NCBI GenBank assembly: GCA_035438985.1
Contig: DAORJK010000008.1
Coordinates: forward strand, 80,143 to 144,142
Direction of reading: 5' to 3'
Length of the DNA stretch: 64,000 bases
From: UBA4408 sp002389785
Lineage (GTDB): Bacteria > Bacteroidota > Bacteroidia > UBA4408
Shown: in pieces, positions 37,355-46,914 of the stretch
Position numbering within the stretch: the first letter of the stretch is position 1
Layout: every line of letters begins with the position of its first letter
Notes under the pieces: generated by a model
What the model saw: the letters and a program-made list of their open reading frames with translations, nothing else
The model's database searches: none
Told to the model about the DNA's origin: nothing
Translations under genes and position numbers: made by a program

Positions 37355-37802
37355 AATAAAAATACTCGGTGCATCTGTAGTTTTGTTGATACTAGTGAAT
37401 CTTCTGTTGATGGCGTTCTTGTTTTTTGGCCGACCGCATCCTCCCGGAAAACAGGGTCCACGCGATTACATGATTGAAAGATTACAATTTACACCTGATC
37501 AAATTGAAAAATTTGACCAACTTATTGAACAACACCGCCATCAAATAAATGAGCTGGATTCAAAAATAAATGCCCTTAAAAACAAGTTGTATCTCCAATT
37601 AATAAAGGATACAATACCCACTGCTCAAGATTCAATAATTCAACAAATTGGAGTCATGCAAATGCAGATAGAGCAAGTGAATTACGCGCATTTTAAGGAC
37701 GTAAAAAATTTGTGTAACCCAACACAATTAACTTATTTCGATAGTCTGGCAGCTGAATTAGCTTCGTTATTTTCTCATCGCCCACCTCGAAGAAAGCGGT
37801 AA
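37347..37802 (+). CDS. CpxP/Spy-like periplasmic (metal-)sensor protein
   Basis: The 151-residue protein has an N-terminal membrane anchor (about residues 5-27) and a periplasmic helical hairpin with LQFTPDQIEKFDQLIEQHRHQI and VNYAHFKDVKNLCNPTQLTYFD. This is the layout of the Spy/CpxP/CnrX family, in which LTxxQ-like helices form a cradle. Several His residues (RPHPPGK, QHRHQ, YAHF, SHRPP) could bind metal. It overlaps the putative anti-sigma gene and ends one base before the MbnP-like gene. A CnrX-like sensing role is inferred from these positions. Confidence 0.8.
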   Translation: MNKIKILGASVVLLILVNLLLMAFLFFGRPHPPGKQGPRDYMIERLQFTPDQIEKFDQLIEQHRHQINELDSKINALKNKLYLQLIKDTIPTAQDSIIQQIGVMQMQIEQVNYAHFKDVKNLCNPTQLTYFDSLAAELASLFSHRPPRRKR

Positions 37803-37803
37803 A

Positions 37804-38496
37804 ATGAAAAGAGGTTTACTTATTTTGCTTGTTCAATTATTGATTGATACCACCAATTTGTTTTCACAAACCAATCGTTTATTAACGTTGGAAGTGCTTC
37901 CGGTAGCCGACGAACAAACAGTGCATGCTGAAAAGTGCTTCTCCCTAAAAAACGATAGTATTTGTATCGAACTCCTTAAATTTTATATATCAGGAATTCA
38001 ATTTTTTAACAAAGGTATTACGGTATGGAGCGAAATTCAAAGTTTTCATTTAATTGATATTGAAAAGCCTCAAAGCTGTCTTGTAAAAATCAATATTCCC
38101 GATCAACTAGTTGCCGATGAGTTAGTTTTTAATTTGGGTATCGATAGTCTTACTTCAGTTTCAGGTGCATTTGGCGCCGATTTAGATCCTACTCAAGGAA
38201 TGTATTGGACCTGGCAAAGTGGATATATTAATTTAAAGCTTGAAGGCTTGTATAAGTCGAAAGATGCTTTAGCAAAAAGATTAGTTTATCATTTAGGTGG
38301 ATATCAGCAAAATGAAAATGCCTTGCAAACTCTACGATTTGAGATTAAACAGCTGAATTCAATCAAGCTAAATTTTGATGTTATAAAATTTATTACTTCT
38401 GAAGTAGTGAAGCAGCATGCTCACATTATGTCTCCCGGTAAGGAGGCAATTCAACTTTCAGCAACTGCTAAAAGTTGCTTTAACTTAGTAAAATGA
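37804..38496 (+). CDS. MbnP family protein
   Basis: The 230-residue protein has a signal peptide (about 1-21) and the MbnP family body with LLKFYISGIQF and DIEKPQSC. It contains the hallmark DPTQGMYWTWQSGYINLKLEG region, with Trp residues at about 135 and 137. In characterised pairs, the dihaem enzyme MbnH oxidises a Trp of MbnP to kynurenine, giving a copper-binding protein; this family knowledge suggests the same here. His41, Cys45 and C-terminal His residues are other possible metal ligands. It overlaps the MbnH-like gene by four bases, so the two are translationally coupled. Confidence 0.85.
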   Translation: MKRGLLILLVQLLIDTTNLFSQTNRLLTLEVLPVADEQTVHAEKCFSLKNDSICIELLKFYISGIQFFNKGITVWSEIQSFHLIDIEKPQSCLVKINIPDQLVADELVFNLGIDSLTSVSGAFGADLDPTQGMYWTWQSGYINLKLEGLYKSKDALAKRLVYHLGGYQQNENALQTLRFEIKQLNSIKLNFDVIKFITSEVVKQHAHIMSPGKEAIQLSATAKSCFNLVK

Positions 38497-39521
38497 GGTA
38501 TGTTAAAATTATTTCTTTCCTAAGCATCGCCTGTATCTTAGGATCCTTTGTACCTAAGTTTGACGAACTAGTTAAAGTTCCGGTTAATTGGCCACAACCA
38601 AAATATGCATTCGAAAGAAATCCCTTAGATAGTTCAAAAATTAAACTCGGTCGTTTGCTTTTTTACAGTGGTTTACTTTCACGAACTAATAAAATATCCT
38701 GTGCTTCTTGTCACTCACCCTACGCTTCCTTCGCACATACAGATCATGCATTAAGTCATGGTATTGACGATAAAATTGGCAACCGAAACGCTCCCGCCTT
38801 AGTAAACTTAGCCTGGAGTAATAGTTTCATGTGGGATGGTGCTATCAATCACCTCGATATGCAAGCCTTATTTCCTATTACTCATCCCCTCGAAATGGAT
38901 GAAAATATACAACGTGTTATTCAAAAATTACAAATTCATAAACCCTTTCCCAAGCTATTTTATACTGCATACAACGACAGCACAATTACCGGCGAACGGG
39001 TACTAAAATGTATTTCGCAATTTATGCTCAGTTTGGTTAGCGCAGAAAGCAAATACGACAGTGTTATGCGGCATTCAGCAGAATTTACAGCTCAAGAAAA
39101 AAATGGCTATCGATTATTTAAATTGCATTGTTCGTCCTGTCACACCGAACCCTTGTTTACGAATTATTCGTTTCAAAATAATGGATTGCCTTTGGATACA
39201 ATGTTAAAAGACCTAGGCAGGATGAAGGTGACGCATGATGGTAACGATTCATTGAAATTTAAAGTACCTACCTTGCGAAATATTGAATACACTTATCCTT
39301 ATATGCACGACGGAAGATTTAAAAATTTACCTCAAGTGTTGCTGCATTACGTAACTGGAATTACAAAAAGTTCAACACTTGCTGCTCAATTAAAAAATGG
39401 AATTCCACTTAGTCCAAATGAACGTGTTGATATTACTGCCTTTCTACTTTGTCTTTCGGATAAGAAATTCATCTTTAATCCATCAAATGCTTATCCGAAG
39501 GAACTTTTGTATGATAAATAA
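38493..39521 (+). CDS. Dihaem cytochrome c peroxidase family protein (MbnH-like)
   Basis: The 342-residue protein has an N-terminal export signal and two haem-c motifs, CASCH at 70-74 and CSSCH at 213-217. NRNAPALVNLAWSNSFMWDG lies between them and PTLRNIEYTYPYMHDGRF follows, typical of the MauG/CcpA/MbnH superfamily. Because it is fused by a four-base overlap to an MbnP family gene, I favour MbnH, which uses H2O2 to oxidise a Trp of MbnP, over a simple peroxidase. It would act in the periplasm and needs the cytochrome c maturation system, which is not in the window. Confidence 0.87.
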   Translation: MRYVKIISFLSIACILGSFVPKFDELVKVPVNWPQPKYAFERNPLDSSKIKLGRLLFYSGLLSRTNKISCASCHSPYASFAHTDHALSHGIDDKIGNRNAPALVNLAWSNSFMWDGAINHLDMQALFPITHPLEMDENIQRVIQKLQIHKPFPKLFYTAYNDSTITGERVLKCISQFMLSLVSAESKYDSVMRHSAEFTAQEKNGYRLFKLHCSSCHTEPLFTNYSFQNNGLPLDTMLKDLGRMKVTHDGNDSLKFKVPTLRNIEYTYPYMHDGRFKNLPQVLLHYVTGITKSSTLAAQLKNGIPLSPNERVDITAFLLCLSDKKFIFNPSNAYPKELLYDK

Positions 39522-39630
39522 AATGTAGTTGATTTGTTTTACTCACACCAGCACCTACCAAGTATCCATAGTTGATGAGTTTATATGGCTATTAATTGTG
39601 GAAGTGGCGACGAACGATAGCTCTGGTGCT

Positions 39631-40410
39631 TTAGTAATACTGATAAATTGATAGGGTTTTCTCTATTAATTTGTTTTCACCATCATATGTTTGAACTTCT
39701 TGTAGTAAACCATTTTCATCATATTTATTGATGTACCTATGGAGCACTTCATTTGATGAATTATAATGTATTACTTCAGTATTTAGCTTTTTGTCGGAAT
39801 AAATATACAGCCACTTTTCATATGGTTTTCCATTCGTGTCATATTCAATTAATTCCTTTGTTTTATTAAAATCGGTATAAGAAATTGCATATTTAAAGTT
39901 GAGCTCACCGTCTTTATTAAAGTTTACTTTTTCACAAATATTGCCTGTACTATCAAATTTATAAATCCACATTTCATGATTAACTGAATTATTAAAGAGC
40001 GTTTTGGTTAATATTTTTTTGTTATCGTCAAAGTTATAGGTCCATTTTTTAAAGAATGAAACATTGTTTTCTGTTCCAATCGCCTGAATTTCCCTTGCAT
40101 ATTCATCGTACGTATAGGTGGCTTCCAGAACAACCTTTCCATCACTATTAAATTTAGCTTCTTCCACTTTTAGTCCAAAATCATCGTAACGTTCATATCC
40201 CGATTTTTGACGAATTCCAGCTTTTCCATCCGTGTAATGATACACCCAATCTTCTCTGAATTTTATTTTACCAGTAGGAAACGGCTCACTGCTTTTGAAA
40301 AGAGTTTCATCGGGAAAAACGCCTATGGCAAACAAAGACTGAACCTGAAGTAGGATACTGCTTATTGCGACTATAATTTTAGTTAGTGCAGTAAACTTAA
40401 TGTGATTCAT
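39631..40410 (-). CDS. Secreted protein with YD/RHS-like beta repeats
   Basis: The 259-residue protein has a signal peptide (about 1-28). About eight strand-pair repeats of the type YDEYAREIQAIG, YKFDSTGNICEKVNF and YDENGLLQEVQTYD follow. Such short Y-D-x-x-G-x repeats occur in RHS/YD-repeat and related beta-sheet proteins. No enzymatic motif or sorting domain is present. It is monocistronic and faces the sigma operon tail to tail. Its function is unknown. Confidence 0.65.
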   Translation of the reverse strand: MNHIKFTALTKIIVAISSILLQVQSLFAIGVFPDETLFKSSEPFPTGKIKFREDWVYHYTDGKAGIRQKSGYERYDDFGLKVEEAKFNSDGKVVLEATYTYDEYAREIQAIGTENNVSFFKKWTYNFDDNKKILTKTLFNNSVNHEMWIYKFDSTGNICEKVNFNKDGELNFKYAISYTDFNKTKELIEYDTNGKPYEKWLYIYSDKKLNTEVIHYNSSNEVLHRYINKYDENGLLQEVQTYDGENKLIEKTLSIYQYY

Positions 40411-40585
40411 ATTTTAAATTGTGTATTTCTTTCGGCTTATACGTTGGTAAATTTTAAAAGTTACGATTTGAGCTACTTGCTTTGAAAGTTGCGTTAAATT
40501 TAAATTAAACCAGTTGCGAAGGAATGAGTCATCTTAGTCGTCTTAGTTAAACAAGTGGAGGGGGAATCAATTTTAATTGAAGGAT

Positions 40586-42184
40586 ATGAGAAAGCATTTT
40601 ATTTTACTAATCGTTAGTTTTATTTATTCATCGGTAATTTTTGCGCAACGCAACGCAGTCTTAATTATTGCCGATGATATAGGTACCGATTATTTTGGTT
40701 TTTACGAAGATGCAGGAGATACCGTTGACCTTCCTAACATAAGGGCCATGCTGGCGAAAGGAGTTCGCTTTAAAAACGCAATGTCGAATCCTGTTTGCTC
40801 TTCTACACGTGCAGGAATGCTAACCGGGCGCTATAGCTTTAGAACAGGTGTTGGGAATATTGTTGGAAGCACTGCAGGTTCAGGTACCCTTGATACTGCT
40901 GAATTAACTTTACCACGATTACTCACAAATTTTAATTCGAACATAGTTTCAGCTAACATAGGAAAATGGCATTTACACAATCCTAATCCGGTGGGTAATT
41001 TACTATTTCCCAATGTGCTGGGTTATGCACACTTTGAAGGACCATTTATAGGTGCACTTCCAAGTTATACCAATTGGACCAAATATGTAAATGGCACCCC
41101 TACAACTGTCACAAATTATGCAACCAGTGAGAATGTTAACAATGCTGTGAGTTGGTTAAAAACCATTCCGGTAAATCATCCATTTTTTTTATGGTTGGCC
41201 TTTAATGCTCCTCATTCGCCTTTTCATTTACCACCCTTAAATTTGAACAGCTATACCACACTTAGCGGTACAGCACAGCACATTCAACAAAATCCTAAGT
41301 TGTATTTTAAAGCAGCTTTGCAGGCACTCGATACTGAAATAGGCCGTTTATTTGACTCTTTGCAAGTACTGAATAAACTGGATAGTACAGACTTTATTTT
41401 TGTAGGTGACAATGGAAATGCAACAGCCACCGCTCAAATTGCCAACTTAAACAGAGCAAAAGGTACAGTATATCAATATGGAGTGCATGTTCCATTAATT
41501 ATAGCGGGACCCTCGGTAAGTAATCCGGGAAGGGTAAGCGATGCATTGGTTAACACCCATGATATTTTTGCCACTGTTATTGAACTAATGGGCGACACTA
41601 CTTGGAAAAATACAATTCCTGTAAATAAGCCGGTGGATAGTAAAAGCATGTTGCCGATACTTAAAAACCAAGTCGATAGTATTCGACCATGGTCTTTTTG
41701 TGAGATGTTTAAAAACACTCCTGATGCCGATGATGCAAAAGCCATTCGAAATAAAAGTCATAAGCTTATTCGTTTTGATGCCGGGGGTGAAGAATTCTAT
41801 CATTTACAAAATGATCCTGACGAATTAACTAATTTGTTGGGTAGTGCCCTGAATTTTATTGATAGTACAAATTATTTATACTTGTGTACAGAAATGAATA
41901 ACCTGCTTGGAAATTCTACTTCCTGTAATTTTGGAACTGGAATAACAGAGAATTTAAGTGATGGTGACTTTTATGTATATCCCAATCCTGCTGGAAATTA
42001 TGTTTCTATTAAGTGTAAATTTCCAATCACACAAGTTCAACTTTTTAATGCCCAAGGCGATTTGATAGATGGTATTCAATCATTCGAAACAATCGATTTT
42101 TCTGATATTCCTTCAGGACTTTATTTTATTCAAGCATTTAGCAATACCAAACTGTTTAAGACAAAAATTATTCATCTTAACTAA
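40586..42184 (+). CDS. T9SS-secreted sulfatase-family hydrolase
   Basis: I place the start at ATG 40586 (MRKHFILLIVSF), giving a signal peptide ending IFAQ. The sulfatase fold shows LIIADDIGTDYFG (metal Asp pair), NPVCSSTRAGMLTGRY (formylglycine motif), GKWHLHNP, APHSPFH and VGDNGNA. The motif is C-S-S-T-R, with Ser at the position usually Pro or Ala, so maturation of Cys to formylglycine is likely but not certain. A T9SS sorting domain (VYPNPAGNYVSI ... SGLYFIQAF) ends the protein. It is six bases upstream of the YHYH gene. No sulfatase-maturating enzyme lies in the window. Confidence 0.87.
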   Translation: MRKHFILLIVSFIYSSVIFAQRNAVLIIADDIGTDYFGFYEDAGDTVDLPNIRAMLAKGVRFKNAMSNPVCSSTRAGMLTGRYSFRTGVGNIVGSTAGSGTLDTAELTLPRLLTNFNSNIVSANIGKWHLHNPNPVGNLLFPNVLGYAHFEGPFIGALPSYTNWTKYVNGTPTTVTNYATSENVNNAVSWLKTIPVNHPFFLWLAFNAPHSPFHLPPLNLNSYTTLSGTAQHIQQNPKLYFKAALQALDTEIGRLFDSLQVLNKLDSTDFIFVGDNGNATATAQIANLNRAKGTVYQYGVHVPLIIAGPSVSNPGRVSDALVNTHDIFATVIELMGDTTWKNTIPVNKPVDSKSMLPILKNQVDSIRPWSFCEMFKNTPDADDAKAIRNKSHKLIRFDAGGEEFYHLQNDPDELTNLLGSALNFIDSTNYLYLCTEMNNLLGNSTSCNFGTGITENLSDGDFYVYPNPAGNYVSIKCKFPITQVQLFNAQGDLIDGIQSFETIDFSDIPSGLYFIQAFSNTKLFKTKIIHLN

Positions 42185-42190
42185 GCAAAA

Positions 42191-43585
42191 ATGAACACAA
42201 AAAAGCAACACAAAAAAAAATTTAATGGCCTTGGTGTAACACTTTTAGTAAGTGCTTTTCTTTTTTCAAATTTTATAAGAAGCAATGCTCAAACCAATCC
42301 GGCTATACTAAGTTGGTTGCAAAATACCAGTATAACCGGCAGGCATTATGTCAGCGGAAATTCAACTCCGATAGTCGACGCTGTTTTAGCCAATGTTCAA
42401 ACAGTTCAATATTCAAGCAATTGGGTTTATGTTAGTACCAAAGGAATTCCTGCTTATGTTACCGGACCATTTTTGGATGGTAATCCATCTATCGCCAGCA
42501 ATCAAAATGCAATTTTTAAATTTCCATTAAGCCCCACGCAAAATACCGGTACACCAACGAATACTACCGGAGGAAATATCGGTGTTTTTATAAATGGTGT
42601 TGCATTGTTTGATTACCGAGATGGGGTATCCTGGAAAAATTCAACCAATGCTTTAGCCGGTGGACCAATTCCGGGTGGTCCGGGTGACGGAGTTTGGAAC
42701 CGCGATGCTGTGGTTGCCGAACGTGGTGGTTTCGATTGTTCAAAAGGTCATCCTGCAATGGGAAATTATCATCATCATCAAAATCCAAGCGCATTTAAAC
42801 TCGATTTAAACGTACTTTCAACCATCTGTAATTTGTACGATGCCGATGGATTGTATGCTATTGATAGCACACAACACTCTCCGCTTATTGGATTTGCCTA
42901 CGACGGATTTCCAATTTACGGTGCATATGCTTACAAAAATAGCAATGGTACAGGAGGCATTGTGCGTATGAAATCGAGTTATGTGAAACGTAACATAACC
43001 ACACGTACAACTTATGCGAATGGATCAACCGTAACCGCAGGCCCGGCAGTTAGCAGTACTTACCCGCTTGGGTATTTTCGAGAAGATTATGAATATTTAC
43101 CTACTGCAACAGCAACTCCTGATTTTCTGGATGAACACAACGGACGCTTTTGTGTAACTCCTGAGTATCCTGCCGGCATTTATTGTTATTTTGCAACAGT
43201 TGATTCTTTGTGGAATTCGGCTTATCCATATGCAGTGGGTCCAACATTTTATGGAACAAAAGTAGCTTCAAAGGTAACTTCCATATCTGAGCCGGTTGCT
43301 ACTTATCTTCCCACTGCACTAACGGAGGAAAATGTAATTTCTTCCATTCAAATTTTTCCTGTTCCGGCAAGTGATTTTATTGCAGTACAGTTAAATCATT
43401 TGGCAACAAACAATTTGGAAATTGAATTGTATGATGCTACAGCTCGATTAATTCAGCAAATACCGATCTACCAAGGAAGTACCATTGCCTATTTTGATAC
43501 AAGAAAATTGTATTCAGGCAATTATTTTGTAAAGATGAAAGGAGAAGGTACTGCTGCTTTTAGGAAAGTGTTGATTACAAAATAG
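42191..43585 (+). CDS. T9SS-secreted YHYH domain protein
   Basis: The 464-residue protein has a signal peptide (about 1-34, ending SNAQT), a YHYH-type domain with GVALFDYRDG, MGNYHHHQNPSAF and FAYDGFPIYGAYAY, and a T9SS sorting domain (IFPVPASDFIAV ... SGNYFVKMKG). The His cluster suggests a metal site; the domain's function is not established. It forms a two-gene operon with the sulfatase-like gene, so both proteins probably act outside the cell on the same process. Confidence 0.87.
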   Translation: MNTKKQHKKKFNGLGVTLLVSAFLFSNFIRSNAQTNPAILSWLQNTSITGRHYVSGNSTPIVDAVLANVQTVQYSSNWVYVSTKGIPAYVTGPFLDGNPSIASNQNAIFKFPLSPTQNTGTPTNTTGGNIGVFINGVALFDYRDGVSWKNSTNALAGGPIPGGPGDGVWNRDAVVAERGGFDCSKGHPAMGNYHHHQNPSAFKLDLNVLSTICNLYDADGLYAIDSTQHSPLIGFAYDGFPIYGAYAYKNSNGTGGIVRMKSSYVKRNITTRTTYANGSTVTAGPAVSSTYPLGYFREDYEYLPTATATPDFLDEHNGRFCVTPEYPAGIYCYFATVDSLWNSAYPYAVGPTFYGTKVASKVTSISEPVATYLPTALTEENVISSIQIFPVPASDFIAVQLNHLATNNLEIELYDATARLIQQIPIYQGSTIAYFDTRKLYSGNYFVKMKGEGTAAFRKVLITK

Positions 43586-43699
43586 GTTCATCTTTGCCTG
43601 AAATAGTTTTACGTAGAATTTAGTATGCGTGTATTTTTTCATTGGAATTTTTGAATTATCCTTCTAATATTTTACTTTCACGCAAGTAAACTAAATATC

Positions 43700-44968
43700 A
43701 TGGCAAATTTACAATCCACATTTCTAGGTATTAAATCACCCAATCCATTTTGGTTGGCAAGCGCTCCTCCAACTGATAAAAAAATAAATGTAGTGCGAGC
43801 ATTTGAAGCAGGATGGGGTGGGGTAGTATGGAAAACACTTGGCGATCAAGTTAAAAATGTTTCGTCGCGTTATTCCTCTGTTGATTTTGGTGGTCATCGT
43901 GCTATGGGTTTCAATAACATTGAATTAATCAGCGATCGCCCGCTTGAATTAAATTTGCGAGAAATTCGCGAAGTGATGAAAGAGTTTCCCGATAGGGCAA
44001 TGATTGTTTCACTCATGGCAAACAATACCAAAGAGAGCTGGCGCGAGTTAATTAAAAAAGTGCAAGATACCGGTTGTCATGGCTTAGAATTAAATTTTGG
44101 TTGTCCGCATGGCATGGTCGAAAGAGGCATGGGTGCTGTGGTTGGACAAGATCCAATGATTGCAAAAATGGTGGTAGAATGGGTAATGGAGTACGCTGAA
44201 ATTCCGGTGATTACTAAATTAACTCCCAACGTTCACTCAGTTGTTCCTGCAGGTGAAGCAGTAATTGAAGCCGGAACCAATGGCTTATCCTTAATCAATA
44301 CTATACAATCAATAACCGGTGTCGACCTCGATACTTTTGTACCGAATCCGAATGTGGGCGGTATGAGTGTATATGGCGGATATTGTGGTCCTGCCGTAAA
44401 ACCTATTGCTCTTAAGTTTTTAACCTCACTGGGCAGAAACGAAAAAACATCACACACTCCCATCTCAGGTATTGGAGGAATCAGCACTTGGAAAGATGCT
44501 GCCGAGTTTATGTTGCTGGGTGCAAGTAATGTTCAAGTTTGCACTGCTGCAATGAAGCACGGATTTAGAATTGTAACCGACATGTGCGAAGGATTGAGCA
44601 ATTGGATGGATGAAAAGGGATTTAAGACCATCGACGATTTTGTAGGATTATCAATCAAGAAAATTACTCATTGGGAAGAGCTCGATATTAACTTTCATAT
44701 TACCGCCCATATAAACGAAGAAAAGTGCATTCACTGCGGACTTTGTTACATTGCTTGTGAAGATACATCGCATCAGGCTATTGATATTCGAAAAGGAATG
44801 CCTTACAACACTTACACTATTAAAGAAGAAGAATGTGTTGGATGTAACTTATGTAAAATTATGTGCCCGGTAGATGATTGTATCACGATGGTTGAAAACA
44901 GAAAAGGTCCTGAATACCTCAATTGGAAGGAATTTCAAAAAAGAGGTCTGCCTTTGAATGACCATTAA
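43700..44968 (+). CDS. preA: NAD-dependent dihydropyrimidine dehydrogenase subunit PreA
   Basis: The 422-residue protein has a dihydroorotate-dehydrogenase-like FMN barrel (residues about 1-320; NPFWLASAPPT, GLELNFGCPHGM, ISGIGGISTW). A ferredoxin part with two 4Fe-4S motifs follows (CIHCGLCYIAC and CVGCNLCKIMC). PreA reduces uracil or thymine at the first step of pyrimidine breakdown together with PreT. No preT or other pyrimidine-degradation gene is adjacent. It is the only gene of its unit, 103 bases before hmgA. Confidence 0.93.
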   Translation: MANLQSTFLGIKSPNPFWLASAPPTDKKINVVRAFEAGWGGVVWKTLGDQVKNVSSRYSSVDFGGHRAMGFNNIELISDRPLELNLREIREVMKEFPDRAMIVSLMANNTKESWRELIKKVQDTGCHGLELNFGCPHGMVERGMGAVVGQDPMIAKMVVEWVMEYAEIPVITKLTPNVHSVVPAGEAVIEAGTNGLSLINTIQSITGVDLDTFVPNPNVGGMSVYGGYCGPAVKPIALKFLTSLGRNEKTSHTPISGIGGISTWKDAAEFMLLGASNVQVCTAAMKHGFRIVTDMCEGLSNWMDEKGFKTIDDFVGLSIKKITHWEELDINFHITAHINEEKCIHCGLCYIACEDTSHQAIDIRKGMPYNTYTIKEEECVGCNLCKIMCPVDDCITMVENRKGPEYLNWKEFQKRGLPLNDH

Positions 44969-45071
44969 GATTGGGCATTGGCGCGGGTGACTGATGTAAA
45001 TTAGTTTGTTGCTGATTAAAATCATTTTTTAACCTGCCAATCCTGGCGTCCTTTGAAAAAAATTTCAAGAG

Positions 45072-46250
45072 ATGCCTTTTTATCATAGAGCCGGAAAAAT
45101 TCCGGCAAAGCGACACGTAGTTTTTCGCCAATCAAACGGTAAACTTTATCAAGAAGAATTAGTAGCCTCACAAGGCTTTAGTGGCATGAGTTCGCTTGTG
45201 TACCACTTGTACCCGCCTACGCAAGTAAAACAAGTAGGAACACCGTATAGCGTGAAACCTAAAATAGCTGTAGAAACTAACATGCGCAATGTAAGTTTCA
45301 ATGGCTTTGAAATTCCTGCTGAATCAGATTATATTAAAAGCAGAAAAACCTTATTTGTAAATAACGATATGCAAATTGGTTTAGCTGCACCAAGTAAATC
45401 GACTTCCTATTTTTATAAGAATGCTGAAGCCGATGAATTGCTTTTTATTCATAAAGGTGAAGGAACCTTGCATACCATGTTTGGATCTATACCATTTGAA
45501 TATGGCGATTATATTGTTATTCCTAAAGGAACTGTGTATAAACTGGAGTTAAGCACCAGCGATAACCGCTTTTTGTTTATCGAATCTTTCAGTGCTATAC
45601 AAACACCCAAACGTTATAGAAATGAATTTGGTCAATTGCTCGAACATTCGCCTTTTTGTGAACGCGATATAAAAGTTCCTGAAAATTTAGTGACTTATGA
45701 TGAGCTTGGAGCCTTTGATTTACGCATCAAGAAGCAAGGAACTATTTTTCCTTACATCTACGAAAATCATCCTTTTGATGTGGTAGGGTGGGACGGATAC
45801 GAGTTCCCTTATGCCTTCAACATTAAAAATTTTGAGCCGATTACCGGTCGCATTCACATGCCACCACCTATTCACCAGAATTTTGAAGGAAGAAATTTTG
45901 TAGTCTGTTCATTTGTTCCCCGATTGTACGATTATCATCCTGAAGCAATTCCTGCACCTTACCATCACAGCAATGTTGATTCAGATGAAATATTGTATTA
46001 CGTTGAAGGTGATTTTATGAGCCGCAACAATATTCAACGCGGACAAATAACCTTGCATCCTTCCGGCATTCCACACGGACCGCATCCGGGTGCCATTGAG
46101 CGCAGTATCGGAAAAAAAGAAACCAACGAAATGGCAGTAATGATTGATCCTTTTAATCCGGTTATGCTTACCGAAGAGGCCATGAATATTAATATTAAAG
46201 AGTATTACCAATCTTGGTCGTCAACAACAAAAAATGCAGTAACAGTTTAA
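45072..46250 (+). CDS. hmgA: Homogentisate 1,2-dioxygenase
   Basis: The 392-residue protein starts MPFYHRAGKIPAKRH and has the double-cupin layout of homogentisate dioxygenases. The C-terminal iron site shows AIPAPYHHSNVDSDEILYY (His and Glu ligands) and HPSGIPHGPHPG (second His). It opens the ring of homogentisate to maleylacetoacetate in tyrosine degradation. It is followed after 10 bases by a peroxiredoxin gene and then hppD, the enzyme that makes its substrate. Its length is that of the short bacterial form. Confidence 0.94.
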   Translation: MPFYHRAGKIPAKRHVVFRQSNGKLYQEELVASQGFSGMSSLVYHLYPPTQVKQVGTPYSVKPKIAVETNMRNVSFNGFEIPAESDYIKSRKTLFVNNDMQIGLAAPSKSTSYFYKNAEADELLFIHKGEGTLHTMFGSIPFEYGDYIVIPKGTVYKLELSTSDNRFLFIESFSAIQTPKRYRNEFGQLLEHSPFCERDIKVPENLVTYDELGAFDLRIKKQGTIFPYIYENHPFDVVGWDGYEFPYAFNIKNFEPITGRIHMPPPIHQNFEGRNFVVCSFVPRLYDYHPEAIPAPYHHSNVDSDEILYYVEGDFMSRNNIQRGQITLHPSGIPHGPHPGAIERSIGKKETNEMAVMIDPFNPVMLTEEAMNINIKEYYQSWSSTTKNAVTV

Positions 46251-46260
46251 ATCTAACTAA

Positions 46261-46902
46261 ATGAAAAATATACTTGGAAAAGCAGCTCCTAAATTTGTTG
46301 AAGCAGCTGTAGTTAATGGAAGTGATTTTGTGGAAGAATTTTCTTTGCAACAATTTATTGGGAAAAAGAATGTAGTGTTTTTCTTTTATCCGATGGATTT
46401 TACCTTTGTTTGCCCAACTGAATTGCTGGCATTTCAAAGGCATTTGAGCGATTTTAAAAAGCGTGATACCGAGGTTGTGGCTTGCTCAATTGATTCAAAA
46501 TACGCTCACTGGGCTTGGTTATCGACCGAACAAAGCAAGGGTGGAATTAAAGGTGTAACCTATCCTTTGGTTGCCGATGTTTCTAAAACAATTGCAATGA
46601 AGTTTGGTGTACTTGCAGGAGAGTATTCATTAAATGCTGAAAACGAACTTGAATTCAAAGGAAATCCTGTAGCATTCCGTGGTTTGTTTTTAATAGATAA
46701 GAAAGGCATAATTCGTCATCAAGTGATCAATGATTTGCCTTTGGGCAGAAGTGTTGCTGAAGCATTACGCATGGTGGATGCCTTAAACTTTTTTGAAGAA
46801 AACGGAGAGGTTTGTCCTGCCGATTGGGAAAGTGGAAAAAAGGGATTACACGAAACAGCGGCAAGTGTAGCCAATTATTTAACCTTAGCAAATTCTAATT
46901 AA
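46261..46902 (+). CDS. 2-Cys peroxiredoxin (AhpC/TSA family)
   Basis: The 213-residue protein has the peroxidatic site FYPMDFTFVCPTELLAF at about residue 50 and a C-terminal resolving Cys in GEVCPADWESG. It reduces H2O2 and organic peroxides in the cytoplasm with a thioredoxin-type donor. It sits between hmgA and hppD with spacers of 10 and 12 bases, so it is in the tyrosine-degradation operon. A role in coping with oxidants formed by autoxidising homogentisate is a sensible inference. Confidence 0.93.
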   Translation: MKNILGKAAPKFVEAAVVNGSDFVEEFSLQQFIGKKNVVFFFYPMDFTFVCPTELLAFQRHLSDFKKRDTEVVACSIDSKYAHWAWLSTEQSKGGIKGVTYPLVADVSKTIAMKFGVLAGEYSLNAENELEFKGNPVAFRGLFLIDKKGIIRHQVINDLPLGRSVAEALRMVDALNFFEENGEVCPADWESGKKGLHETAASVANYLTLANSN

Positions 46903-46914
46903 GCACAAAAAAAA

